Part shown: positions 9,749 to 17,488 of the stretch, piece after piece
Layout: each line of letters opens with the position of its first letter
How positions within the stretch are numbered: position 1 is the stretch's first letter
DNA from: an uncultured Chloroflexota bacterium
GTDB lineage: Bacteria; Chloroflexota; Chloroflexia; Chloroflexales; Roseiflexaceae
Length of the DNA: 26,510 bases
Direction: 5' to 3'
NCBI GenBank assembly: GCA_937876225.1
Contig: CALFIC010000149.1
Coordinates: 1-26,510, forward strand
Program-made: the position numbers and the translations under genes
The notes under the pieces: model-generated
Told to the model about the DNA's origin: nothing
Seen by the model: the letters and a program-made list of their open reading frames with translations, nothing else
Database searches by the model: none

Positions 9749-10126
9749 AATTTCACTTATCTATAATGTATAAACGCAATAATCATTGATACATTATTGT
9801 CATTAAATAACATATACTTACAATATTTTATATTACCGACAATTAGTTGTCAATTAATTGTCAGATATTTTTACATAATTAATGAATATACAAAAATAAC
9901 CAATATAACACGCCGTGGTGATGACACCGTAGTATTTATAAAGAAAAAATATGATTAAAATCGCTTTCGTACCTACTACGCAATACATGAATACCACCGA
10001 TAGATTATGTCTTGCAACCACAAAACGCGTTAAAATTACCAATATAAAATAAGCTTGTATTGGCGTAAAATATCTAAAAGTTAATAAATCATAAGATTAA
10101 ACTCTTAATATCGCATAGTTATGTTA
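9749..10126. other. AT-rich intergenic region, no convincing gene
   Basis: 378 bp, clearly more AT-rich than the flanking genes. It lies between the 3' end of uvrC and the 5' end of the secreted RCC1 gene, both on the - strand, so it should hold the promoter of the latter. No well-spaced -35/-10 pair is convincing. AAGTGA lies just upstream of the RCC1 ATG as a weak ribosome binding site. A 62-codon - strand frame at 9854-10042 is the only sizeable ORF and is hydrophobic and composition-driven. No clear terminator follows uvrC. Confidence 0.6.
9841..9862. repeat. Tandem 11-bp repeat, possible operator
   Basis: AATTAGTTGTC (9841-9851) is followed directly by AATTAATTGTC (9852-9862), one mismatch. 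With the preceding gac, the block also forms an 8-bp inverted repeat (GACAATTA at 9838-9845 with TAATTGTC at 9855-9862). The 11-bp spacing places both copies on about the same helix face. It lies about 95 bp upstream of the secreted RCC1 gene, so a regulator site is possible but unproven. Confidence 0.4.
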
Positions 10127-12076
10127 CTACAACAACGACTTGAGCTCCTCGGCACTTTTGCGCGTCATGCCAGGAATCGCCGCAATCTGTTCAACTGATG
10201 CTTGGCGAATGGCGTCAAGCGAGCCAAACGCTTTGAGCAACGCTTGGCGGCGTTTGGGACCAATGCCGTCGATTTCTTCGAGGGTCGAGCTTTTCATTGA
10301 TTTGGCGCGCAAGGTACGATGATAGTTTTTGGCAAAGCGGTCAGTTTCTTCGTCGATAGTCTGCACCAAGCCCAACGCAGGGCTCGAACGTTCGAGCACA
10401 ATGAGGTCACTCGCCCCAGGCAACAGCAAATCGAAGCGATCGCGTTTGGGACCTTTCACGACACCAACGGTAGGAATATGCCCAAATCCGAGTGATTTCA
10501 ACGCCGCACAAGCCGCATTGAGTTGCCCTGCACCACCGTCGATTAAAATCAAATCGGGCAACAGAGCCCAGGCTTCTTGGTCGCGTTGTTGGGCATCAGT
10601 GGGCTGGCTTTCGTCGGGCAAATCATTGACCGACAAGGTGACTGCTTCGCCGAGGGCGGCGGCGGCACGCTTGAAGCGCCGCTCGATCATTTCGCGGATG
10701 GCAGCCACGTCATTGGCGCCAGCAACACTTTTGATGCGGAACTTGCGGTAGTGCTTTTTTTGGGCATCTCCATCTTCAAAAACCGTCATTGCACCCACGG
10801 TATTCGTGCCTTGAGTGTTTGAGACATCGAAACATTCGATGCGGTGGGGCGGCTCACTCAGATTCAACAAGGTAGTCAATTCACGCAAGCCGACCAAGGC
10901 TCTTTTTTCGGTATCAAGCCAGGCCGTACGCAACTCTGCCAATTTGCGTTGAGCATTAGAGGTAGCCATATCGATGAGATCATGCTTTTCACCACGCCGG
11001 GGCACGCTGATTTCTACTTTGTGGCCACCTTTTTGCGACAACCACTTCTCGATAATCACCGGCTCTTCGATGTGTTCTGCCAGCAAAATATTGGGGGGGA
11101 CTTCGGCGGCGTGATCATAAAACTGCGTCACAAACGAGGTGAGGAGCTGCGTGTCGTCTTCGTCTTCGGTGTTTTGCAAGGCAAACGGCTCCGCACCAAT
11201 TAATTTGCCGTTGCGAATATAAAAAATTTGCACCACCGCAGAGCCATCTTCGCGGGCAAAGGCAATCACGTCTTGGTCGGTGTTGACGGTCCGGAGCACT
11301 TGCTGGCGCTGGCTCATCTGCTCGATATCGCGGATTTGGTCACGTACAAAAGCCGCCCGCTCGAATTGCATCTCGGCCGCAGCCGCCTGCATGCGCTTGC
11401 GCAATTGTTTGAGCACGTCGTCGCTTTTGCCTTCGAGGAAGCGGCAAACAGACTCGATGGTTTGGCGGTATTCTTTTTGGGAAACGAGTTCCGGCACGCA
11501 TGGCGCAAGACAGCGGCGCATGTCGTGGTAGAGACACGGCTTGCCCATGCGCTGGTGACGCTGGAAGCGGTCATCGCCACAATCAAACGGCGGCCGAAAA
11601 GCAAACAAGCGATTGAGCTCGCTCAAGGTACGCCGCACCGACCCGGCAGCCGCATAGGGACCAAAATAACGCGACCCATCGACTACCACGTGCCGGGTAG
11701 TCAAAATCCGCGGCCAGGCATCTTGTAAGGTGACTTTGATATAAGGATAGCTGCGATCGTCTTTGAGCAAGACGTTGTAGCGGGGGCGGTGTTGCTTGAT
11801 GAGATTCATTTCGAGCAACAAGGCTTCGAGCTCGCTATTGGTGACGATGATGTCGAAATCAGCGATTTTGGCTACCATGCGCCGGTTTTTGTTGGAGAGC
11901 TGACCAATATTGAAGTAGGAGCGCATGCGATCGCGCAACGCTTTGGATTTGCCGACGTACAACACACCCCCTTGCGTGTCCTTCCAGATGTAGACACCGG
12001 GTAAAAGAGGCACGCCTTTGAGGCGTTGCTCGAACTCATCGGGGTTAATCACGGCAGTAAAACGCAGATTGGCCAT
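10127..12076 (-). CDS. uvrC: Excinuclease ABC subunit C (UvrC)
   Basis: 649 residues, slightly longer than the usual 600-620. UvrC makes both incisions beside a lesion in nucleotide excision repair, acting with UvrA and UvrB. Seen: a GIY-YIG nuclease domain (GVY at 27-29, YVG at 40-42), four Cys at 166, 181, 189 and 193 spaced like the known UvrC iron-sulfur ligands, a UVR motif (about 212-250), the RNase H-like endonuclease core (CFDVSNTQG with Asp417; LIDGG with Asp513), and two helix-hairpin-helix motifs at the C-terminus (EEIDGIGPKRR; AAIPGMTRKSAEEL). The family consensus IDGGKGQ reads IDGGAGQ here. The ATG at 12076 is 3 bases after the fmdB stop, so the two genes are co-transcribed. Confidence 0.97.
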   Translation of the reverse strand: MANLRFTAVINPDEFEQRLKGVPLLPGVYIWKDTQGGVLYVGKSKALRDRMRSYFNIGQLSNKNRRMVAKIADFDIIVTNSELEALLLEMNLIKQHRPRYNVLLKDDRSYPYIKVTLQDAWPRILTTRHVVVDGSRYFGPYAAAGSVRRTLSELNRLFAFRPPFDCGDDRFQRHQRMGKPCLYHDMRRCLAPCVPELVSQKEYRQTIESVCRFLEGKSDDVLKQLRKRMQAAAAEMQFERAAFVRDQIRDIEQMSQRQQVLRTVNTDQDVIAFAREDGSAVVQIFYIRNGKLIGAEPFALQNTEDEDDTQLLTSFVTQFYDHAAEVPPNILLAEHIEEPVIIEKWLSQKGGHKVEISVPRRGEKHDLIDMATSNAQRKLAELRTAWLDTEKRALVGLRELTTLLNLSEPPHRIECFDVSNTQGTNTVGAMTVFEDGDAQKKHYRKFRIKSVAGANDVAAIREMIERRFKRAAAALGEAVTLSVNDLPDESQPTDAQQRDQEAWALLPDLILIDGGAGQLNAACAALKSLGFGHIPTVGVVKGPKRDRFDLLLPGASDLIVLERSSPALGLVQTIDEETDRFAKNYHRTLRAKSMKSSTLEEIDGIGPKRRQALLKAFGSLDAIRQASVEQIAAIPGMTRKSAEELKSLL

Positions 12077-12079
12077 GAT

Positions 12080-12457
12080 TTACCCCCAACCCAAATCATC
12101 ACCAGCCGGTGATTTAGGGCCACTTGGTGCATCGCCGTCGAATTCTTCGTCGATCATCTGGTCAACCATTTCGTTCCAGTCGCCACCGGCTTCTTCGCCC
12201 ATGGTTTGGCCTAATTTTTTGGCCCATTTGGCTACGGCGCGGGGATCGTTTTCGTCAACCCCGGCCAACATGCGGTCATCGCCCAATACCTCGGCACGCT
12301 GGGCTTCGGAACGCAATTGTGCTACTTGCGACACCCGCCGTTGTACGCTGGTGGCGTGACAACGAGGGCAGGCCAAATCTGTCGGGTCACTAAAGCCTCG
12401 CACGAGTTTTTGGAAATGACCATGGCACTGTTGACATTCGTATTCATATATGGGCAT
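12080..12457 (-). CDS. FmdB-type zinc ribbon protein
   Basis: 125 residues from the ATG at 12457. An upstream in-frame GTG at 12466 is rejected because AGGTGG sits 5 bases before the ATG and overlaps the GTG codon region. The protein opens with MPIYEYEC and carries two CxxC pairs (Cys8/Cys11 and Cys30/Cys33), the putative regulatory FmdB zinc-ribbon signature. The rest is polar and acidic, ending DDLGWG. The molecular role of this family is not known; a regulatory or nucleic-acid-binding role is often proposed. It ends 3 bases before the uvrC start, which suggests shared expression with DNA repair. Confidence 0.88.
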   Translation of the reverse strand: MPIYEYECQQCHGHFQKLVRGFSDPTDLACPRCHATSVQRRVSQVAQLRSEAQRAEVLGDDRMLAGVDENDPRAVAKWAKKLGQTMGEEAGGDWNEMVDQMIDEEFDGDAPSGPKSPAGDDLGWG

Positions 12458-12493
12458 ATGTGCCACCTAATCGTTTTTGGAATCAATACGCCT

Positions 12494-12499
12494 ATTGTA
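12494..12499 (-). promoter_or_regulatory. Possible -10 element for fmdB-uvrC
   Basis: The - strand reads GGGTACAATAGG, with TACAAT at 12499-12494, 36 bases upstream of the fmdB ATG in the 66-bp gap after the preceding gene. No good -35 is seen at the right spacing, so read-through from upstream remains possible. Confidence 0.3.
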
Positions 12500-12523
12500 C
12501 CCTGACAATCCTCAACCATAGCA

Positions 12524-14023
12524 TCATTGCAACGACTTGAGCGCATGGGGAATCAACGGCAAGGCGTCACTGGCTAATGTACCCGCATCACCGTGCTGAC
12601 TGCGCAAGATTTGGGCCACATGGCCTTGGACGTAGACACCCACCCCGGCAGCTGCCCACGGCGATACGCCTTGGGTCAACAGGCCGGCAATAATCCCAGC
12701 GAGGATGTCGCCGCTGCCGGCAGTGGCCAAGGCTGGATTGGGGTGAGGCCACACCAACAATCGTCCATCGGGATGCGCGATCAACGTCGTACTGCCTTTC
12801 ATGACCACAATTTGCTGCCATGTCTGTGCACAGTGAGTAGCGATTTGGTGGGGAAGCAAATCGGGCAATGTGCCCCCACACAAGCGGCGCAATTCACCGA
12901 GGTGCGGCGTCAACACGTAGCGCTGCGGGGTGAGGCGAGTATACCAGAGGGGGTCACGCCCCAGCAACGCCAAGGCATCAGCATCGAGCAGGGCCGAGCG
13001 GTCACCAATTGCATTGGGAGCGAGCACGGCCCACAACAAATCGGCCACGGCATCGCTACGGCCAAGGCCTGGACCGATAAGCAAGGCGGTAAAGCGCGCA
13101 TCGGTAAGGGCCGCACAATCGTGAATTACATCGCCAGCAAGGAGCGTCAGGGTTGATTCGGGCAGGCGCCAGAGGAGTGGTGCGAGGGCACTTGTGGTCG
13201 CCAGGCTGACAATCCCAGCACCCACCCGTGCAGCCGCCGCGCTTGCCAAATAGGCGGCGCCGGGGAATTGAGCGGAGCCGGCCCAGACACTGAGTGTGCC
13301 GTATGTGCCTTTGTAGGAATCACGGGGGCGACCCGGTCGCTGCGCCTGCGCCCAGGCCGTGGTTAATTCGTGGTACGGCAAATGATTCGTAGCAATGCCG
13401 ATGTCGACAGACACCACATCGCCTGCCATATCCATGGCGGGGAGTTGACTGAGCCCAATTTTGCGGGGGCCAGTGGCAATCGTCAAGTCGGCTCGCACCA
13501 CAGTGCCCAGCAACGCACCACTATCGGCAAGACAGCCACTCGGGAGATCGATGGCCGCACATAGTACGTGGTATGGGCGCTGATTGACAGCCTGCACGAT
13601 GGTCAGGACGTCACCGCTGAGGGGACGATTCGTCCCTAGTCCCAACAAACCATCGACGATGAGTTCGTGATTGCCACACGCTTGTGCAAGCCAGATTGCA
13701 TCCCAATCTGCCACCAGTTGCACACCGACAGCGACAGCACGCGCATGCCACGCGTCGGGCGCACGGCGCCAACAGAGTACCGTCACCTGCCGCCCTTGCT
13801 GAGCCAGCTGGGCGGCAACAACCAGGGCATCGGCGCCGTTGTTGCCGGGACCAGCGAGGACCAGCACAGTTTTTTGGCTGGGGAAGCGTTGCAATATGAC
13901 CTGCGCCACCGCTATCCCAGCCCGGAGAATCAAGGCATCAGGATCAGTATCATTCGCAAACAATTGCGCTTCACAGTCACGCATTTGCTGGGCGGTCACC
14001 AATGCGGTCGATACAGTATTCAT
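12524..14023 (-). CDS. nnr: Bifunctional NAD(P)H-hydrate epimerase / ADP- or ATP-dependent dehydratase
   Basis: 499 residues, the usual length of the two-domain YjeF-type enzyme. It repairs damaged NAD(P)H hydrates in the cytoplasm: the N-terminal domain interconverts R and S epimers, and the C-terminal ribokinase-like domain dehydrates S-NAD(P)HX. Seen: the epimerase Rossmann motif GPGNNGADA at 58-66, LTPHLGELRRL in the dehydratase, GPGLGRSD, and the catalytic GSGD at 436-439 followed by ILAGIIAGL. The epimerase motif is normally GxGNNGGDG, so two glycines are replaced by alanine. The gene starts 4 bases after the stop of the upstream glucosidase gene, an operon arrangement. Its ATG (14023) follows weak pairing to the ribosome. 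Confidence 0.94.
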   Translation of the reverse strand: MNTVSTALVTAQQMRDCEAQLFANDTDPDALILRAGIAVAQVILQRFPSQKTVLVLAGPGNNGADALVVAAQLAQQGRQVTVLCWRRAPDAWHARAVAVGVQLVADWDAIWLAQACGNHELIVDGLLGLGTNRPLSGDVLTIVQAVNQRPYHVLCAAIDLPSGCLADSGALLGTVVRADLTIATGPRKIGLSQLPAMDMAGDVVSVDIGIATNHLPYHELTTAWAQAQRPGRPRDSYKGTYGTLSVWAGSAQFPGAAYLASAAAARVGAGIVSLATTSALAPLLWRLPESTLTLLAGDVIHDCAALTDARFTALLIGPGLGRSDAVADLLWAVLAPNAIGDRSALLDADALALLGRDPLWYTRLTPQRYVLTPHLGELRRLCGGTLPDLLPHQIATHCAQTWQQIVVMKGSTTLIAHPDGRLLVWPHPNPALATAGSGDILAGIIAGLLTQGVSPWAAAGVGVYVQGHVAQILRSQHGDAGTLASDALPLIPHALKSLQ

Positions 14024-14027
14024 GTAA

Positions 14028-16457
14028 TTATTTACGTTTGCGCGCGGCGATCAATGCCCGCAAGCCCTGCCAATAATAACCATTAATCATCAGCATGACG
14101 GCTTCGAGCATCGACACACTAAATACGCCCCCCCCGAGCATCAACAAACTGCGCATCGGCATTTCTTTGGCCATCGATTCAAACATAATTGCGGTGGGCG
14201 ACTCGGGATCATGGCCACTCATTTTGCGAATTTGGGCGTACATCTGGCGATGGAGCAGGCGGGCCAGCCATGAATCGTGCATGTCGGATATGGGCGTGTT
14301 GAGGGTGTACTGACCACGTGTCAAACGTGGTACCCGGATATCACGTCCACACAGCGCAGCAAACGCTTCGGCACCAAAGGCTCCACGTTGAGGTTGATAG
14401 TAGGGTTCAAGCAATGGCGTACGGGCGACATTTACGGGTGGCGCACTTACATCGATAAGCGCCGTCAGGTGAATATCGCGTGATGATGACCCAATTTGCA
14501 CTTCGAATTGCCCGGCTTCGACGACCCAATCGGCTTGGGCTACGTCGTAGTAAGCAAAGCTACGTTTGTTGAGCACAAATTGTACCTGTTGTGATTCACC
14601 TGGTTGGAGCATCACTTTGGTAAAGTCTTTGAGCTCGTGATGGGGGCGAAACACACTACTGGCCACATCACGCACATACAACTGCACTACTTCTGCTCCA
14701 GCTCGAGTGCCGGTGTTGGTAATAGTGGCGGTGACCGTCAATGATTCTTCGGCATCGATGGTGGTCGCATTCACCACAATATCGCTATAGGCAAAAGTGG
14801 TGTAACTTATGCCATAGCCAAATGGGTATTGGACGGGCGTGGCGACGGTGTTGTAGTAGCGATAGCCCACATAGATGCTTTCACGGTATTCGACCGATTG
14901 TCCCGACCCGGGGAAGCAGGTATGGGCTGGATGGTCTTGCCATTGGAAGGGAAAGGTTTCGGCGAGCTTGCCACTGGGATTGACGTCACCATATAACACA
15001 TCCACAATCGCACTCCCGGCTGCTTGACCGCCGAGATAGGCTTCGATAATTGCAGGTACCTGCGCCTGCCACTGCAACTGGATAGGGGCGCCATTGCTCA
15101 GCACCACGACCACTTTGGGATTGACGGCAGCCACGGCGGCAATCAATGCGTTATGGGAATCTGGCATGGCCATGGTGGTACGATCGACTCCTTCGGTCTC
15201 GTCGATATCGGGGAGCCCTACACACAGTACGACGACATCGGCGTGGCGGGCGACGTCGACGGCTTCTGCCATCAGGTCGGCTTGGATGGCATGTTTGCGC
15301 GGGATATAGCCGGCGGCATAATGCACGGCGTCAGCACCAAGTCGTGCAACGAGGCTGTCATAAACCGTGTCGAGTTGACTAGGGGCAATCAATGAGCTGC
15401 CGGCACCTTGGTAGCGAGGTGTTTTGGCGAATGCGCCAATCACCGCTACCGATTGCGTCGCGGCCAATGGTAATAGTGCACCGTCGTTTTTGAGCAGCAC
15501 CATACCTTCGGCCGCCGCACGGCGGGCCAATACGTGATGGGTGGATTGATCGTAGGGGCGGGGGTTGGCATAGGCCGGCAATGATTGGGCAATCATCGTC
15601 AAAATGCGCGTCACCGTTTGGTCAAATACCGCTTGGGGGAGCGCTCCAGAGGCGAGTGCAGCAGCGATATCGGCATCATGCGAGCCATTACTACTCGGCA
15701 TTTCGAGATCCATACCCGCCAAAATACTCGGTACGCGTTGATACACCGCGCCCCAATCGGATACGACGGTTCCTATAAAGCCCCATTCTTTGCGCAAAAT
15801 CGAAGTAAGCAAGCGGTGGTTTTGACTACAGGGTTCACCATTAAGACCATTGTACGCACACATCACCGTCCACGGTTGGGCTTTTTTGACGGCATATTCA
15901 AAGCTTGCCAAGTAGATTTCGCGTAGGGCACGCTCATCGACAATGGTGTCGATGGTCATACGGCGCGCTTCTTGATTGTTGGCGGCAAAGTGTTTAATTG
16001 AGGTACCGATGCCCTGTGATTGCACGCCCTCGATATAGGCGGCCGCCAAATGGCTCGACAGCATCGGGTCTTCGGAGAAATATTCGAAATTGCGGCCGCC
16101 CAAAGGGGAACGCTTGATATTGACTCCTGGGCCGAGCACCACACTGACCTGCATGGCTTGGGCTTCGACTGCAATCGCAGCACCTATTTCGGCCAGTAAT
16201 TCACGATTCCAACTACTCGCCAAGGCCGAGGCAGTCGGAAAGCATGTCGACGGCATAGTATTGTCGAGATCGATCCCTTCGGCGACGGCCTGTTTGCGCA
16301 CGCCATGCGGGCCATCGGTGATATACAGTGAAGGAATGCCGAGGCGTTCTATAGCCGGTAATTGCCAAAAATTCGCACCTGAACAGAGCTGAATTTTTTC
16401 GGCTTGGGTCATTTGGGCAAGTACACTCGCCACATCAAACGCAGTATTTGATGACAT
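14028..16457 (-). CDS. Glycoside hydrolase family 3 beta-glucosidase
   Basis: 809 residues from the second of two adjacent ATGs; GGAG lies 6 bases before 16457 and only 3 before 16460. GH3 enzymes release terminal beta-linked glucose (or related sugars) from oligosaccharides. Seen, in numbering from 16460: ITDGPHGVR (47-55), GRNFEYFSEDP (122-132), the KHFA substrate loop (156-159), and the nucleophile Asp235 in VVSDWGA. The (alpha/beta)6 sandwich domain and a C-terminal fibronectin III-like domain (about 570-680, 'NTGTRAGAEVVQLYV') follow. There is no signal peptide, so it is probably cytoplasmic. The last 130 residues extend past the FN3-like domain, with a hydrophobic patch near the end. 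It is first in a unit with the NAD(P)HX repair gene. The exact sugar cannot be told from sequence. Confidence 0.93.
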   Translation of the reverse strand: MSSNTAFDVASVLAQMTQAEKIQLCSGANFWQLPAIERLGIPSLYITDGPHGVRKQAVAEGIDLDNTMPSTCFPTASALASSWNRELLAEIGAAIAVEAQAMQVSVVLGPGVNIKRSPLGGRNFEYFSEDPMLSSHLAAAYIEGVQSQGIGTSIKHFAANNQEARRMTIDTIVDERALREIYLASFEYAVKKAQPWTVMCAYNGLNGEPCSQNHRLLTSILRKEWGFIGTVVSDWGAVYQRVPSILAGMDLEMPSSNGSHDADIAAALASGALPQAVFDQTVTRILTMIAQSLPAYANPRPYDQSTHHVLARRAAAEGMVLLKNDGALLPLAATQSVAVIGAFAKTPRYQGAGSSLIAPSQLDTVYDSLVARLGADAVHYAAGYIPRKHAIQADLMAEAVDVARHADVVVLCVGLPDIDETEGVDRTTMAMPDSHNALIAAVAAVNPKVVVVLSNGAPIQLQWQAQVPAIIEAYLGGQAAGSAIVDVLYGDVNPSGKLAETFPFQWQDHPAHTCFPGSGQSVEYRESIYVGYRYYNTVATPVQYPFGYGISYTTFAYSDIVVNATTIDAEESLTVTATITNTGTRAGAEVVQLYVRDVASSVFRPHHELKDFTKVMLQPGESQQVQFVLNKRSFAYYDVAQADWVVEAGQFEVQIGSSSRDIHLTALIDVSAPPVNVARTPLLEPYYQPQRGAFGAEAFAALCGRDIRVPRLTRGQYTLNTPISDMHDSWLARLLHRQMYAQIRKMSGHDPESPTAIMFESMAKEMPMRSLLMLGGGVFSVSMLEAVMLMINGYYWQGLRALIAARKRK

Positions 16458-16507
16458 CATTTACTCCATCATATAAATTTATCGTGGTAACAACAATTAT
16501 TGCTCTT

Positions 16508-16516
16508 TTTATACCA
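16508..16516 (-). promoter_or_regulatory. Extended -10 promoter for the glucosidase operon
   Basis: The - strand reads ATGGTATAAAAAG: TATAAA at 16513-16508 with TGG just before it (16516-16514). It lies 51 bases upstream of the chosen ATG. No -35 match is seen; that position falls inside the 25-bp repeat array, consistent with reliance on the extended -10. Confidence 0.55.
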
Positions 16517-16525
16517 TAAATATGA

Positions 16526-16638
16526 CCAGGGGCGAATACCGCCCCCCCATCCAGGGGCGAATACCGCCCCCCCATCCAGGGGCGAATACCGACCCCCCAT
16601 CCAGGGGCGAATACCGACCCCCCATCCAGGGGCGAATA
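16526..16638. repeat. 25-bp tandem repeat array (four full units plus one partial)
   Basis: Units start at 16526, 16551, 16576 and 16601, followed by a partial unit at 16626. Each reads CCAGGGGCGAATACCG and then a C-run ending in AT. Units 1-2 carry GCCCCCCC and units 3-4 GACCCCCC. There are no spacers. Each unit can fold GGGG against CCCC. It lies in the 374-bp gap between the glucosidase gene and efp, and together with the following repeats fills most of that gap. Confidence 0.93.
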
Positions 16639-16670
16639 CCGGCGAATGAATTCGCCGTTTTATTCGCCCC
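16629..16670. repeat. Nested palindromic element, copy A
   Basis: Outer arms GGGGCGAATA (16629-16638) and TATTCGCCCC (16661-16670) enclose an inner hairpin CGGCGAA (16640-16646) with TTCGCCG (16651-16657). The right end continues as CTAC, so on the - strand the element begins GTAGGGGCGAATAAAACGG. The same 19 bases recur at the efp stop codon (copy B). Confidence 0.85.
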
Positions 16671-16694
16671 TACGGATGCGGCATCCACACAAAA

Positions 16695-16724
16695 CACCAT
16701 GCCAAGCAATTGCTTGGCATGGTG
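16695..16724. repeat. 30-bp perfect palindrome
   Basis: The arm CACCATGCCAAGCAA (16695-16709) is followed without a spacer by its exact reverse complement (16710-16724). There is no T-run on either side, so it is not a classical terminator. It sits between palindromic copies A and B. Confidence 0.9.
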
Positions 16725-16731
16725 GAAATCG

Positions 16732-16819
16732 CCGTGGGGCGCGTCGGCGGGGGCGAATACCGGTGCATAAATGCACCGTGGGGCGCGTCGGCGGGGGCGA
16801 ATACCGGTGCATAAATGCA
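16732..16819. repeat. 44-bp tandem duplication
   Basis: Positions 16732-16775 and 16776-16819 are identical. Each unit contains GGGGCGAATACCG and most of the hairpin GGTGCAT-AA-ATGCACC, completed by the first bases of the following sequence (16762-16777 and 16806-16821). The second unit provides the left half of palindromic copy B. Confidence 0.92.
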
Positions 16820-16838
16820 CCGTTTTATTCGCCCCTAC
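16794..16838. repeat. Nested palindromic element, copy B, overlapping the efp stop codon
   Basis: Outer arms GGGGCGAATA (16794-16803) and TATTCGCCCC (16826-16835) enclose CGGTGCAT (16805-16812) paired with ATGCACCG (16815-16822). The - strand reading GTAGGGGCGAATAAAACGG is identical to the end of copy A and includes the efp stop TAG (16837-16835). As RNA it would form a stem-loop starting in the stop codon, without a following U-run. Confidence 0.85.
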
Positions 16839-17398
16839 TTGACGCGCTCCATGTATGCACCGCTCCGGGTATCGATGCGCAACATGTCGCCTTCGTTGAT
16901 GAAACCTGGCACCGTGATGCGGGCACCGGTTTCGAGGGTGACCATTTTGTTAACGTTGGTGGCGGTGTCGCCGCGCAATGCCATGCTGGATTCGGTGACG
17001 CGCAATTCCACAAAAATGGGAATTTCGACGCCGAGAATGCGATTTTCGTCATAATAGAGGATTTCACATTCGGCACCGTCTTTGAGGAACTCGGCACCCT
17101 CGCCAATCACATCGGCGGTCAGCTCGATTTGCTCGAATGATTCGTTGTCCATGAAGGCATAGCTGTCACCTTCGCGGTACAAGAATTGCATGTTGTGCTT
17201 GTCGACCCGTACGATGTCGATGTCTTCACCGGCACGAACCCGCTCTTCGATGGTCTTGCCTGATTGGATATTTTTGAGTTTGAGGATTACCATGGCGCGC
17301 CAGTTGCCTGGAGCATGATGGTGGAACTCAGTGACTCGGTGGAGCTGGCCATTCCAGCGGATAATCAAATTGGTACGCAAATCAGATGTCGTCGCCAT
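16835..17398 (-). CDS. efp: Translation elongation factor P, tip residue Asn
   Basis: 187 residues from the ATG at 17398, the normal EF-P length; GAGGAG lies 4 bases upstream. A TTG 12 bases further upstream is in frame but would put the ribosome site inside the gene. EF-P binds ribosomes stalled at consecutive prolines and promotes peptide-bond formation. Seen: KOW-like domain I, two OB domains, and the C-terminal signature INEGDMLRIDTRSGAYMERVK-type end. The loop that normally reads PGKGQ or PGKGG reads PGNWR (residues 30-34): Asn32 aligns with the modified Lys34 of Escherichia coli EF-P. The usual lysyl modification therefore cannot occur there. It follows folC by 90 bases and has its own promoter. 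The stop codon lies in a palindromic repeat. Confidence 0.96.
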   Translation of the reverse strand: MATTSDLRTNLIIRWNGQLHRVTEFHHHAPGNWRAMVILKLKNIQSGKTIEERVRAGEDIDIVRVDKHNMQFLYREGDSYAFMDNESFEQIELTADVIGEGAEFLKDGAECEILYYDENRILGVEIPIFVELRVTESSMALRGDTATNVNKMVTLETGARITVPGFINEGDMLRIDTRSGAYMERVK

Positions 17399-17453
17399 AC
17401 TACTCCTCAAGGCACGCCAACCATTATGGCGTTATGCACACAAAACTAGCCTA

Positions 17454-17483
17454 ATTATACCAGCAGGCAGTCATCTCACGCAA
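17454..17483 (-). promoter_or_regulatory. Extended -10 promoter for efp
   Basis: The - strand has TTGCGT (17483-17478), an 18-base spacer, then TATAAT (17459-17454) preceded by TGG, a perfect -10 with the TGn extension. The predicted start is about 48 bases before the efp ATG. It lies in the 90-bp gap after folC, so efp need not depend on folC transcription. Confidence 0.7.
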
Positions 17484-17488
17484 CCACC

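Noticed and set aside
9854..10042. 62-codon hydrophobic ORF in the AT-rich gap
   Set aside because: Composition follows AT richness; no ribosome site, and no recognisable membrane-protein pattern or neighbour link.
16526..16638. Possible CRISPR array
   Set aside because: Units abut with no spacers and are GC-rich simple repeats; no cas gene is nearby.
16509..16820. - strand and + strand ORFs through the repeat cluster
   Set aside because: They arise because the 25-bp and 44-bp repeats lack stops in some frames; composition is Gly/Pro/Arg-rich and no ribosome site is present.
17297..17308. Arg34 of EF-P as a rhamnosylation target
   Set aside because: In alignment with PGKGQ the tip position is Asn32; Arg34 lies two residues later, so it does not match the known Arg-type EF-P.
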